NCBI GenBank assembly: GCA_035638255.1
Contig: DASRAJ010000157.1
Location: 1-64,000, forward strand
Origin: DASRAJ01 sp035638255
GTDB lineage: Bacteria; Bacteroidota; Bacteroidia; Chitinophagales; UBA10324
Direction: 5' to 3'
Length of the DNA: 64,000 nucleotides
Every line of letters starts with the position of its first letter. Positions within the stretch are counted from its first letter, which is position 1. This document shows, piece by piece, positions 24,471-33,897 of this stretch. Under the pieces are notes generated by a model that was not told the DNA's origin, ran no database searches, and was given only the letters and a program-made list of their open reading frames with translations. A program made the translations under genes and the position numbers.

Positions 24471-26684
24471 ATGAAAGTGGTTTTTACGTTTCTCTTCTTA
24501 TTTCTACTCTCTCAAAGGCTTGTCGCCCAGTTAGATAGCTGTACAATACCGGAAGTCTCGAATTTATTCATAACCCATGAATCCGGATGCCAAACAACCT
24601 TACATTGGAATTCAGTTGATAGCGCTATGTTTTATGGCGTTAAATACAGGTTAACCAGCGACACAGGCGACATCAATTGGATTTTAGTGCCCGGCGGCAT
24701 TCCAGATACTTTTCACACTTTTATCGGACTTAGCCCTCTAATTGGATATACCTTCGCTGTGGCTTCGGTTTGTTATGACACGATACCCAGTGGTTGGGTT
24801 AAAGTCGCTGATTCTAATGCGGTTTGTGAGCCACCCCTAAATCTTCAGGACACTATCATCCTCGATAACATGACTCTTGGATTTTCGTGGGTTACTTGCT
24901 GGCAATCCCCCTACAACCAAATGCGTTATCGCTCCATCAGCGAACCTGACTGGAACTATATATTCACAGGCACAGCGCAAAGCGCAACCATTTATCTTCC
25001 TGCGAATGGAACTGTGCTATTTCAGGCAGCATCATGTCCGGATACAACAGGAAGCTGGAGTGTGACGGATACCATCCTGATCAACCTTCCACCCTCTAAA
25101 CCGAACCAGATTGTAATTCTTTTGGATGATATAAGGTATGATTCGTACAGTTGTAATGGTGCTCCGGCATTCTTCCAAACTCCGAACATTGATCGCATAG
25201 CCAATGAGGGCGTCAATTTTAAAAATTCTTTCGTAGTCTTTTCTCTCTGCAACCCAAGCCGCGCAAGTATTCTTACAGGTCTATATGCTAATCACAGTGG
25301 TGCACTTAATAATAAATCTATGCCTTATAGCTTCCTTCCTACTATTGGAACGATCATGGACAAGGCAGGATACTATACAGCGTTCTTAGGCAAATACCTG
25401 AATGCCAATGAGGATGATCCTGTACCACAGCCGGGATGGGATTATTGGATGGCGCGCATAGGAAGCGGGCATATAAATGCAGATTTCAATTACAATGGAA
25501 TTGTTGAAAAAGATATCAGGGGTCATGTAGCTGATGTGCTTACTGATAGCGCCGTGGCGATCATCAATCGCACTCACCAGCCGTTCCTGATTTATATCTG
25601 TTATACAACTCATCCGGCTTGGGTTCCACGCAGACAGGATTCCCGTTTATTTCAAAATGCAGATATTCCGTTACCGTCTAATTATTATCCTTACCAGGTA
25701 AACTTCCCGAGCTTCCTATCCCATTCAATTTATGCTGCCGAAGATTCTGAAGCCCTGCTGACTAATATGAAACACTATTATCAGGTGGTAGAGGGAATAG
25801 ATGAGGAGGTGGCAAGAATTTTTGGTGCGCTTGAAGGAAAAAATATCCTTGACAGCACGCTTATTCTTTTTACAAGCGACAACGGATACCTGATGGGAGA
25901 ACATTACCTTGAAGGAAAACGGCTTCCATACGAGGAATCAATGCGGGTGCCCATGTTCATTCGGTATCCAAAATGGTTTCCGGCAAATTCAGTTATCACC
26001 AATCAAATGGTCGCGAATATAGATATTGCTTCCACCCTTTTCGAATTGGCCGGAGTGGATACAATTCCTACAGATGGCCTTTCAATGCATAAGATATTCG
26101 ATGGTGATACCAGCAGAACTGAATTCTATTATCAGGCAACCCATCTTAACGATTCTGCCGATAACAGTCGCAGTGTAAGAAGTTTCGCATATAAATACAA
26201 CTACTATTATTGCGATCACAATACTGATGAGTTTTTTGATCTTATAAATGATCCTCATGAAAATACAAACCTGATCAACAATGTATCTTATCAGGATTTG
26301 ATTCAGGAATACAGGTCGAAAATGGATAGTTTTAAAATTGTGTTTGGAGACAATCTCATTGAAGAAATAAGACCATGTGCTCTTTCTAATGCCGTGTTTA
26401 TTAATGATACTGTGATTATCCTGCCTGAAGACTCATTGCTATTTTATCCAAACCCATCTGCAGGCAATTTGCAAATAGAGTTTCCTCCGTATGAAAATAA
26501 TGAAACTGTCGATATACTTATTTATAACATGGATGGTGTTGCTGTTTTTCAGTCAAAGAAAACTTTAATTTCGGGAGGAAATACATTTCATTTGGATGTC
26601 AATGATTTATTCAATGGAATATACGATATCCAATTTCGCCTCGATAAAAAAATAATCAGATCGAAGTTGGTTATCATCAGGTAA
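24471..26684 (+). CDS. T9SS-exported type I sulfatase with N-terminal FnIII-like domains
   Basis: The 737-residue product begins at ATG 24471 with a signal peptide (MKVVFTFLFLFLLSQRLVAQ). Two fibronectin-III-like domains occupy about residues 24-210 and contain several cysteines. The sulfatase domain follows: 'ILLDDIRYDSYS' supplies two metal-binding Asp residues, and 'CNPSRASILTG' is the C-x-P-S-R formylglycine site at Cys260. 'HPAWVPRR' and 'FTSDNGYLMGEH' (metal Asp-Asn) and 'YEESMRVPMFIRYP' complete the site. A T9SS domain ('LLFYPNPSAGNLQIEF') ends the protein. It should hydrolyse a sulfate ester on an extracellular substrate such as a polysaccharide, but needs the formylglycine-generating system, not present here. 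No carbohydrate-active gene lies beside it. Confidence 0.93.
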   Translation: MKVVFTFLFLFLLSQRLVAQLDSCTIPEVSNLFITHESGCQTTLHWNSVDSAMFYGVKYRLTSDTGDINWILVPGGIPDTFHTFIGLSPLIGYTFAVASVCYDTIPSGWVKVADSNAVCEPPLNLQDTIILDNMTLGFSWVTCWQSPYNQMRYRSISEPDWNYIFTGTAQSATIYLPANGTVLFQAASCPDTTGSWSVTDTILINLPPSKPNQIVILLDDIRYDSYSCNGAPAFFQTPNIDRIANEGVNFKNSFVVFSLCNPSRASILTGLYANHSGALNNKSMPYSFLPTIGTIMDKAGYYTAFLGKYLNANEDDPVPQPGWDYWMARIGSGHINADFNYNGIVEKDIRGHVADVLTDSAVAIINRTHQPFLIYICYTTHPAWVPRRQDSRLFQNADIPLPSNYYPYQVNFPSFLSHSIYAAEDSEALLTNMKHYYQVVEGIDEEVARIFGALEGKNILDSTLILFTSDNGYLMGEHYLEGKRLPYEESMRVPMFIRYPKWFPANSVITNQMVANIDIASTLFELAGVDTIPTDGLSMHKIFDGDTSRTEFYYQATHLNDSADNSRSVRSFAYKYNYYYCDHNTDEFFDLINDPHENTNLINNVSYQDLIQEYRSKMDSFKIVFGDNLIEEIRPCALSNAVFINDTVIILPEDSLLFYPNPSAGNLQIEFPPYENNETVDILIYNMDGVAVFQSKKTLISGGNTFHLDVNDLFNGIYDIQFRLDKKIIRSKLVIIR

Positions 26685-26705
26685 AATGATTTAGTAAAGT
26701 ATAGG

Positions 26706-26730
26706 AATTTTTAATTGACTATTAAAAATT
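26706..26730 (+). terminator. AT-only hairpin after the sulfatase gene
   Basis: AATTTTTAAT (26706-26715) pairs perfectly with ATTAAAAATT (26721-26730) around TGACT. The stem lacks G-C pairs, so it would be a weak terminator; it sits just before the first SBBP gene. Confidence 0.3.
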
Positions 26731-26737
26731 AATTGGA

Positions 26738-29557
26738 ATGAAAACACGTACACTTTCACTTTTAGCTTTTCTTATTTCAGCCTTTAATTCATTTGGGAAT
26801 AATCCTCCGGTTTTATCTTTAGGCTACGTGCAATCCGGCTTCGTAGAGAATATTGGACAAATAAAGGATCAGAACAGTAAACCAAATGAAAAAGTGAAAT
26901 TTATTTATGCCGACAAATTTTTTCATCTTGAGTTGACAAATCAGGGCTTCAGCTATGAATTTTTTAAGGTTACTAATTCTTCCGGTAAATTTCCCGAATC
27001 CGGCAATGACGGATTGCTAACTAACGAATCCGGCAATTATTCTGATGAACAAATAGTTTCCACCAGAAGAGTGGATGTTACTTTGAAAAACGCTAATCCT
27101 CATTTTGAACTACTTGGGGAAGAGGCGTCAGGAGTATATTACAACTACTACTTGAATGCTTTGCCCGGCCCGGGCATAACCAATGCGAGAAGCTTCGGTA
27201 AGGTTGTATATAAGAATATTTATCCCGGAATTGACTTGGTCTTTACCGCCCCAAATGATGAGGAGCAGTTGAAGTACGAATTTGTTATTCAGCCCGGCAG
27301 CAATTCGAAACTTATTCAACTGAATTATCATGGTGCCGATGGTATGTTTATCAACCCTGAAGGTAATTTACAGATAGAAACAGCACTTGGTTTTGTGCGT
27401 GAATGTGATTTGCGTTGCTATTACCTGCCTGATAAAACAGAGGTGCCAAGCAACCTGGTCTTAAAAGGAAATACCGTATCTTTTAATTTGCCGGTTGTTA
27501 TGGATCAATTGCTTATTATTGATCCGAACCTAATTTACGCCACCTATTACGGAGGAGAAGGTATGGAAACAGTCAATAATGAAATTGCGGTGGATAAAGC
27601 CGGGAAGGCAATCATTGACGGATCCACTCAAAGTTTCACTTCTATTGCTACTACCGGTGCCCATCAAACTACCTTAGCAGGGTTCACCGATGGATGTGTA
27701 GCTAAATTTGATGTGAATGGCAAAATTCTATGGGCAACTTATTTCGGAGGTGAAGCTAAAGATGTTGCTCATGGCATTGTAACTGATAAATCAAATAACA
27801 TCTTTATTACCGGGCAAACAAAAAGCAATGTTGGCATTGCCACATCAGGCGCATATCATACGGCGCGTGTGGGAGGAATGGATGGGTTTGTCGCAAAGTT
27901 CAATGCCTCGGGAGTTATTCAATGGAGCACATACATTGGCGGATATACTGATGAAGACTTAAAAAATGTTATATGCGATAAGGATGGAAATGTATACGTT
28001 GCAGGGCAAACAATGAGTCCTAATGGGGTTGCTACTCCCGGTGCTTTTCAGGAATCATTTGGCGGAGACGAAGATATGCTGCTTGCAAAGTTTACTAATG
28101 GCGGACAATTACTTTGGGCAACTTATTATGGAGGCAGCTTGTCTGACCGCGCTCAGGGACTGGCCATAGACTATCAGGGTAATGTCATCATTTGTGCGTC
28201 AACAGCCAGTGAAAACGGTATTGCTTCAACAGGTGCCTGGCAGCCTGCTTATGGTGGTGGAGTGAGTGATGCTGTCCTGGCTAAGTTTGACGGCAACGGG
28301 CATCGTACCTGGGGAACTTATTACGGCGGGGAAAGAGACGATCATGGAAGAACGCCCATTACTGATTCCGGCGGTAATATTTTTTTTACAGGTTTTACAA
28401 CAAGTACTACCGGTATTGCCACCCCGGGAAGCTTTCAGCAATATTGGGGAGCAAGTGGAGGTGTTCCGGCAAATGACGCTGTAGTAGCCAAATTCACATC
28501 TTCCGGAAATCGTGTGTGGGCATCCTATTATGGAGGTGACAGGAATGATGAATTCTATAGTGTGGCTATTGATCCGCACGCTAATCTTTATTTAGCAGGT
28601 GCTTCGCACACTGATTCAGGGATGACGACATCCGATGCTTTTCAACCGCTATTAAATTCAAGTTCAGACGATGGGTTATTGGTCAAGATGGATTCAGCAG
28701 GGCACAGAATTTACGCAACATATTTCGGTGGACCGGAGAATGAGCAAATAGGCGATATTGCCATAAGCAAAACAGGGTTTCTTTATTTTGTTGTGAACAC
28801 AGATGGAACAATGCCATGTTCGCCGTGGGTTTCACAAACTCAAAACAACGGAAGCGCTGATTTAGGAGCTTATAAGTTTTACATGGGTCCAGGATGTTTT
28901 GACTATAATGAACCCAACGAAACTTTATCTGCTGCAACTTCACTTACTGTGGTAACTGACACCACTCTTTATGGCTATAATGGGTGTATTTCCAAATCCA
29001 CTGATGAGGACTGGTTTAAGTTCAGCGTGCAAACCGGAATGGCTAACTTTAAAATTCAGCTTGTTGATTTAACAGTTGACTATGACCTGCAGTTACTCAA
29101 TACCAGCGGGGGTGTAGTGAAGACTTCTAATAACCTGGGGACTGCAAATGAAACCATTATCCTTAACAATGCCGGCAAAAAGAAATATGATTTGCATATA
29201 TTGCATAGTTCATCAGAATACGATTCATTGCACTGCTATCGGCTCTTGATTTTTAAAAGTGCTAATCCATTTAAGCTGGAGGAAGGGGATGAACAACTTT
29301 CGGATAATAAATTGGTTGTTAGTCCGAATCCTGCATCGAATTGCGTACATCTTTCTTTTAATTCAACATCAAGCGGACAGACCAGTATTATTATTTACGA
29401 CTTAATGATGCGACCGGTAATGAATAGTACAGTACAGGTTGAAGCAGGCAAAGTAAATACAGAAATTACTTTACCTGATCTTTCTTCTGGCACGTATGTA
29501 GTCGAAGTGAGAAAAGATGGCGAAGTACTAAGAAAAAAAATAATGATTCAACACTAA
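26738..29557 (+). CDS. SBBP propeller protein A (DUF7948-like, PPC, T9SS)
   Basis: The 939-residue product has a signal peptide (about residues 1-20), an N-terminal DUF7948-like region ('GFVENIGQIKD', 'NYYLNALPGPG', 'YKNIYPGIDLVF', to about 260), then seven SBBP-type motifs spaced 55-65 residues apart: YATYYGG, WATYFGG, WSTYIGG, WATYYGG, WGTYYGG, WASYYGG, YATYFGG. Seven units suggest a seven-bladed propeller. A pre-peptidase C-terminal (PPC)-like domain ('FDYNEPNETL', 'STDEDWFKFSV') and a T9SS domain ('LVVSPNPASN') follow. Predicted to be secreted to the cell surface. It is the most divergent of the five DUF7948-bearing paralogues in this array and is first in the row. Ligand and function are unknown. 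Confidence 0.9.
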   Translation: MKTRTLSLLAFLISAFNSFGNNPPVLSLGYVQSGFVENIGQIKDQNSKPNEKVKFIYADKFFHLELTNQGFSYEFFKVTNSSGKFPESGNDGLLTNESGNYSDEQIVSTRRVDVTLKNANPHFELLGEEASGVYYNYYLNALPGPGITNARSFGKVVYKNIYPGIDLVFTAPNDEEQLKYEFVIQPGSNSKLIQLNYHGADGMFINPEGNLQIETALGFVRECDLRCYYLPDKTEVPSNLVLKGNTVSFNLPVVMDQLLIIDPNLIYATYYGGEGMETVNNEIAVDKAGKAIIDGSTQSFTSIATTGAHQTTLAGFTDGCVAKFDVNGKILWATYFGGEAKDVAHGIVTDKSNNIFITGQTKSNVGIATSGAYHTARVGGMDGFVAKFNASGVIQWSTYIGGYTDEDLKNVICDKDGNVYVAGQTMSPNGVATPGAFQESFGGDEDMLLAKFTNGGQLLWATYYGGSLSDRAQGLAIDYQGNVIICASTASENGIASTGAWQPAYGGGVSDAVLAKFDGNGHRTWGTYYGGERDDHGRTPITDSGGNIFFTGFTTSTTGIATPGSFQQYWGASGGVPANDAVVAKFTSSGNRVWASYYGGDRNDEFYSVAIDPHANLYLAGASHTDSGMTTSDAFQPLLNSSSDDGLLVKMDSAGHRIYATYFGGPENEQIGDIAISKTGFLYFVVNTDGTMPCSPWVSQTQNNGSADLGAYKFYMGPGCFDYNEPNETLSAATSLTVVTDTTLYGYNGCISKSTDEDWFKFSVQTGMANFKIQLVDLTVDYDLQLLNTSGGVVKTSNNLGTANETIILNNAGKKKYDLHILHSSSEYDSLHCYRLLIFKSANPFKLEEGDEQLSDNKLVVSPNPASNCVHLSFNSTSSGQTSIIIYDLMMRPVMNSTVQVEAGKVNTEITLPDLSSGTYVVEVRKDGEVLRKKIMIQH

Positions 29558-29660
29558 GAATTAATGCTGTTCTTTAAAGCGCAATATTTTAGTTATGCAT
29601 GATCAAATTCTAATTCAATAATCATTATTCCTAACAACTTCTAAATACTAAAGTAAATTG

Positions 29661-31643
29661 ATGAACATAGTGACTAACAATATAAATGCTTTAAATATTT
29701 TCATCCGCAAAAAAAGATATAATAGTTATGCAGTCACTTTTTTAGTATTGTTTTTTTTCAATCAATTAGCATGGTCACAAACTTACAATACTGTAGACTG
29801 GGGAACTTACTTTAATGACAATGCTCATTATCCTGCCTTTAACTATCAAAATGATGATGCTATTAATCAGGTAGCAGTTGACGGCAATAATCCTGAATCA
29901 ATCTACGTAGTGGGTCGAACCTATTCGGCTCCAATGACGTCTATTCCGGTTTGTGACGGTGCTAATTCTATAATGCTTAAAACCGGCGGCGATGGTTTTT
30001 TAGCTAAATACAACAGGTGCGGGGAGCTAATTTGGTCAACTTATATTGGCAGCACAATATTCTGTGTGGCTGTGGATGAGGAAAATAATAAAACCGTTAT
30101 TTATGTAGGAGGGAAGGCTTACTCAGGACATGCCTTTAGCTGCGATGGCAGCCCCGTTTTTCAAGCCGATGTCAATGATGGCAGCAATTCGTTTATTGCT
30201 AAATATGTGGATGATGATTCTGTTGTAAGTCTTTCGCGATGGACATACCTTGGCGGCACATCAGCGGCCGGTGCCAATGACGCAGTTTATGCGCTTGACA
30301 TTAACAGACATCGGATTTTTGCGGCAGGAATCACTGAGAGCACTAATCTTTATGTGGGTGCACTACATTCAGCAGATACTACCTATGGAGGTTCGGGTGA
30401 TGGATTTGTAGCAGAGTTTGATAGCTTATTAAGCAAGCTAATGTTTTTCACCTACATTGGTGGAGCGGGTGATGACCGTTGCCATGATATTAAGCTATCT
30501 AAATCAATCACTAATCCCTTGTCGTTTTTTGTAAGCGGTTCAACTTCGAGCAGTACTGATATTGCCAAGGGGAGCGGCTTCGATCAGACATTTAACGGTG
30601 TTAACGATGCTTTCATGTGCAAGTGGAATGATAAGAATAATACCGGCACGTTTAAGCAGGGGTGGGGGACCTATATAGGTGGTTCTGCAAATGAGCATGG
30701 ACGCAAATCAGCTGTAGATAGCAAAGGAAATCTTTTCCTTGCCGGATTTGGCGGCAGTAACGATTTTCCGACTACACCTTTGGCCTATGATACCACTTAT
30801 GGAAAACCGGGTGGAAATAATTCTCAGAGTGATGCATTTGTAGTCAAATTGAACAGCAAAGGCGGATTGGTCTGGTCCACGTACTATGGCGGAAGTTCAA
30901 ATGAAGAAGTGAATGGATTAGCGATCTTTAAAAAGAATGGAATCCAATATGTTGTTATTGCAGGGGTTACAGTTTCACCAAGCACCTCTTTTGATTTAAT
31001 GACACCTCTCCAAACCCAATTGAACGGAACCGATGCGAGCCAATACTACGATGCTTACATTGCTGTATTTAACGATGTTACCACGCAGCAGCAACTGATC
31101 TTCTCTACCTATTTAGGAGGAAGTAATGATGAGCGAGCCGGCGTAGGCCAATATCGCCCCTCAGTAGTGATTGGACCTAAAAACGTATTATATTATGCAG
31201 GGGTTTCAAGCAGTTCTGATATCAATACAGTGGTGGGCAGCGAGTTCCAGGATTTGGTGACTCCTTACAATGGCGGAGGTGTTGATGGATTTCTGTCAAA
31301 ATTAATAGACACCAACGTCAGCAGTGAGTTTAATTGTCCATCCTTTGCGCAAAACAAAAATGAACAATCTGCCGGGGAATATTTAGGAGAGGGACTGATA
31401 AAACTGTACCCTAATCCTGCTTCCGCCAATTTAACCATACAATTCAGCGGTGTAAATAACAGCCATCAACAATTAAGCATTTATAATATAGTTGGGCAAA
31501 GGATGCTCACCAACGTTGTTGAAACAATAGAAGGAATCAATATCCTTCACCTTAATTTATCCGCATTCAGTTCAGGAATTTATTTTGTTGAAGTAAATAG
31601 TGACGGGAAAAGTACCAGGCAGATGTTAGTGATTGAGAAGTAA
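29661..31643 (+). CDS. SBBP propeller protein B (no DUF7948 region), T9SS
   Basis: The 660-residue product starts at ATG 29661 with a long N-terminal extension before its hydrophobic signal core ('YNSYAVTFLVLFFFNQLAWSQ'). The mature protein goes straight into propeller units: WGTYFND, WSTYIGS, RWTYLGG, FFTYIGG, WGTYIGG, WSTYYGG and FSTYLGG, seven in all. It lacks both the DUF7948-like region and the PPC domain of its neighbours. The T9SS domain is 'LIKLYPNPASANLTIQF'. 'GGFGGSNDFPTTPLAYDTTYG' resembles SBBP-repeat spacing. It is a close paralogue of the next gene. Surface-exposed and of unknown function. Confidence 0.9.
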   Translation: MNIVTNNINALNIFIRKKRYNSYAVTFLVLFFFNQLAWSQTYNTVDWGTYFNDNAHYPAFNYQNDDAINQVAVDGNNPESIYVVGRTYSAPMTSIPVCDGANSIMLKTGGDGFLAKYNRCGELIWSTYIGSTIFCVAVDEENNKTVIYVGGKAYSGHAFSCDGSPVFQADVNDGSNSFIAKYVDDDSVVSLSRWTYLGGTSAAGANDAVYALDINRHRIFAAGITESTNLYVGALHSADTTYGGSGDGFVAEFDSLLSKLMFFTYIGGAGDDRCHDIKLSKSITNPLSFFVSGSTSSSTDIAKGSGFDQTFNGVNDAFMCKWNDKNNTGTFKQGWGTYIGGSANEHGRKSAVDSKGNLFLAGFGGSNDFPTTPLAYDTTYGKPGGNNSQSDAFVVKLNSKGGLVWSTYYGGSSNEEVNGLAIFKKNGIQYVVIAGVTVSPSTSFDLMTPLQTQLNGTDASQYYDAYIAVFNDVTTQQQLIFSTYLGGSNDERAGVGQYRPSVVIGPKNVLYYAGVSSSSDINTVVGSEFQDLVTPYNGGGVDGFLSKLIDTNVSSEFNCPSFAQNKNEQSAGEYLGEGLIKLYPNPASANLTIQFSGVNNSHQQLSIYNIVGQRMLTNVVETIEGINILHLNLSAFSSGIYFVEVNSDGKSTRQMLVIEK

Positions 31644-31651
31644 AATTAAGG

Positions 31652-31692
31652 AGAGCCCATTTGCACCACACGTATGATAGCTCTGTTTTTTT
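31652..31692 (+). terminator. Hairpin and T-run after SBBP gene B
   Basis: AGAGC at 31652-31656 pairs with GCTCT at 31680-31684, with further imperfect pairing inside, followed by GTTTTTTT. It is the same spacer element that is better preserved after genes C and E. Confidence 0.5.
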
Positions 31693-31724
31693 CAAGAATA
31701 TCCTTTACGCGTAAACACCACAGC

Positions 31725-31815
31725 ATGAAAACAAAGAGTAGTACTTGCCTGCTTATGGCTCGCCACTGGCCAACTACGCGCACAGTCAACAGTAGTAAAC
31801 CCCGGTCCATTCACC
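31725..31815 (+). pseudogene. 5' relic of a DUF7948/SBBP gene
   Basis: An ATGAAAACA start followed by CTTGCCTGCTTATG, GGCTCGCC.CTGGCCAA and GCACAGTCAACA closely parallels the signal-peptide codons of the SBBP genes starting at 33898 and 39687 (for example GGCTCGCCGTTGGCCAAATT and GCACAGTCAAC). The reading frame is shifted and breaks off after about 90 bases, where the leader of gene C begins. The spacer before it also matches the spacers before intact DUF7948 genes. It is a non-functional remnant of a copy lost by recombination. Confidence 0.7.
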
Positions 31816-31837
31816 TATTAAACACTAAAACTAATTT

Positions 31838-33817
31838 ATGATCACAACGACGAACAATATAATTGCTTTAAATATCTTTATCCTTAAAAAAAGGTATAAT
31901 AGTTATGCAGTCACCTGTTTGGTATTGCTTTTTTTCAGTCAATTTGCATGGTCCCAAACTTATAATACTGTAGATTGGGGAACTTACTTTAATGACAATG
32001 CTCATTATCCTTCCTTCAACTACACTGATTATGATGCTATTAATCAGATGGTGGTTGATCAGAACAACCCTGAATCAATCTACATAGTTGGCGGAACTTA
32101 TGCAGCGCCCGCATCGTCCCTTTCAGTTTGTGGCGGAGCTCAATCTATAGAGCTCAATGATGGCGGCAATGGCTATTTAGCTAAATATAACAGGTGCGGT
32201 GAGCTAATTTGGTCAACCTATATAGGGAGCACCATATTCTGCGTAGCTTTAGATAAAGAAAATAATAAGACGATTATTTATGTAGGAGGAAAAGCCTACC
32301 CGGGACATGCGTTTAGCTGTGATGGCAGCCCTGTATTTCAGGCTGATGTTTCTGATGGGAGCAATGGATTCATTGCCAAATATATTGATGATGATTCTGT
32401 TCCCACGCTGTCACGCTGGACTTATCTTAGCGGCACCTCAGGAGGAGGAGCAACTGATGCCATACATGCAATTGACATTAACAGGCACCGGATTTTTACA
32501 ACAGGAAATACAGAAAGCGATAATCTTTATGTGGGTGCTATACATAAGGGTGACACCACCTATGGCGGCGGTACTGATGGATTTGTTGCAGAATTTGATA
32601 GCTTGTTAAGTAAGCTACTGTTTTTCACATATATCGGTGATGCAGGGGATGATCGTTGCAACGATATTAAGTTATCTAAATCTATTACGAAACCTTTGTC
32701 CTTTTATGTAAGCGGGTCAACATCGAGCGCTGCCGGTATAGCAAAAGGTTCAGGCTTTGATCAATCTTTTAACGGTGTTAACGACGCTTATATGTGCAAG
32801 TGGACTGATAGGAGTAACATCGGTGTGTTTAGACAAACGTGGGGGACCTATATTGGTGGTACTGAGAATGAGCATGGTCGCAAATCGGCTATAGATAACA
32901 AGGGAAATATTTTCCTGACCGGGTTCGGCGGCAGTAATGATTTTCCGGTCACGCCTTTAGCCTATGATACCACCTATGGAAAACCGGGCGAAAATAATTC
33001 TCAAAGTGATGTATTTGTTGTTAAACTCAATAGTAAAGGAGGATTGCTTTGGTCCACTTATTTTGGCGGAAGTTCAAATGAAGAAGTAAATGGAATAGCA
33101 CTTTTCAAGAAGCAGGGAATCCAATATGTTGCAATTGCAGGCGTTACAGTTTCACCAAGCACATCTTTTAATTTAATGAACCCTCTCCAAACTCAATTGA
33201 ACGGAACCGACGCCGGACCATTCTATGATGCATTTATTGCAGTATTTGACGATGTCAGCACCCAGCAACACCTGATCTTTTCTACCTATTTAGGCGGAAG
33301 TAATGATGAGCGTGCCGGAGTTGGACAATATCGTCCTTCTATAGCTATAGGACCACATAACATAATATATTATGGAGGTGTTACAAACAGTTCCGACATC
33401 AATACTGTGGTGGGCAGCGAGTTCCAGGATTTGGTGTCTTCTTACAATGGCGATGTTGATGGTTTCGTGTCAAAATTAATTGATGGTAACGACGGAAGTG
33501 AATTTAATTGTCCGGCTTTTGCAGAATTCAAAAGTGATCACTTCACTATGGAAAATTCAGGAGAGGGACAGATCACGTTATACCCCAATCCAACTTCCGG
33601 CAAGCTAACCATTCAAATTAACAATGTAAACAACCGTAATCAACAATTAACCATCTATAATTTAGTTGGCAAAATGATGTTTAGTAAAGTTGCTGAAACA
33701 AAAGCAGGTACTAATATCTTACACCTTGACTTATCGGCGTTGACTCAAGGAATTTATTTTATTGAATTAAATAATGGTGAGAGCAGCAGCAGGCAGATGT
33801 TTGTTATTGAGAAATAA
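31838..33817 (+). CDS. SBBP propeller protein C (no DUF7948 region), T9SS
   Basis: The 659-residue protein is colinear with gene B throughout and shares the unusual extended N-terminus ('KKRYNSYAVTCLVLLFFSQFAWSQ') and the opening 'TYNTVDWGTYFNDNAHYP'. Seven propeller motifs are present, and the T9SS domain is 'ITLYPNPTSGKLTIQI'. Like B, it lacks the DUF7948-like and PPC regions. The differences are scattered substitutions, not indels, consistent with duplication followed by divergence under selection to keep the frame. It is preceded by the relic of another family member. Confidence 0.9.
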   Translation: MITTTNNIIALNIFILKKRYNSYAVTCLVLLFFSQFAWSQTYNTVDWGTYFNDNAHYPSFNYTDYDAINQMVVDQNNPESIYIVGGTYAAPASSLSVCGGAQSIELNDGGNGYLAKYNRCGELIWSTYIGSTIFCVALDKENNKTIIYVGGKAYPGHAFSCDGSPVFQADVSDGSNGFIAKYIDDDSVPTLSRWTYLSGTSGGGATDAIHAIDINRHRIFTTGNTESDNLYVGAIHKGDTTYGGGTDGFVAEFDSLLSKLLFFTYIGDAGDDRCNDIKLSKSITKPLSFYVSGSTSSAAGIAKGSGFDQSFNGVNDAYMCKWTDRSNIGVFRQTWGTYIGGTENEHGRKSAIDNKGNIFLTGFGGSNDFPVTPLAYDTTYGKPGENNSQSDVFVVKLNSKGGLLWSTYFGGSSNEEVNGIALFKKQGIQYVAIAGVTVSPSTSFNLMNPLQTQLNGTDAGPFYDAFIAVFDDVSTQQHLIFSTYLGGSNDERAGVGQYRPSIAIGPHNIIYYGGVTNSSDINTVVGSEFQDLVSSYNGDVDGFVSKLIDGNDGSEFNCPAFAEFKSDHFTMENSGEGQITLYPNPTSGKLTIQINNVNNRNQQLTIYNLVGKMMFSKVAETKAGTNILHLDLSALTQGIYFIELNNGESSSRQMFVIEK

Positions 33818-33826
33818 AAATAAGAA

Positions 33827-33863
33827 GAGTCAGTACACAATACGTGTAATGATTCAGCTTTTT
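33827..33863 (+). terminator. Stem-loop terminator after SBBP gene C
   Basis: GAGTCAGTACAC (33827-33838) pairs with GTGTAATGATTC (33844-33855), with one mismatch and a G-T pair, around AATAC, followed by AGCTTTTTC. It belongs to the conserved spacer repeated between the array genes. Confidence 0.65.
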
Positions 33864-33897
33864 CAATAATAATTTCTTTACCGCTAAACCCCACATC

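Noticed and set aside
3481..26684. A linked sulfation/desulfation system (ASST-like and sulfatase)
   Set aside because: The genes are 19 kb apart with unrelated genes between and no shared regulation visible.
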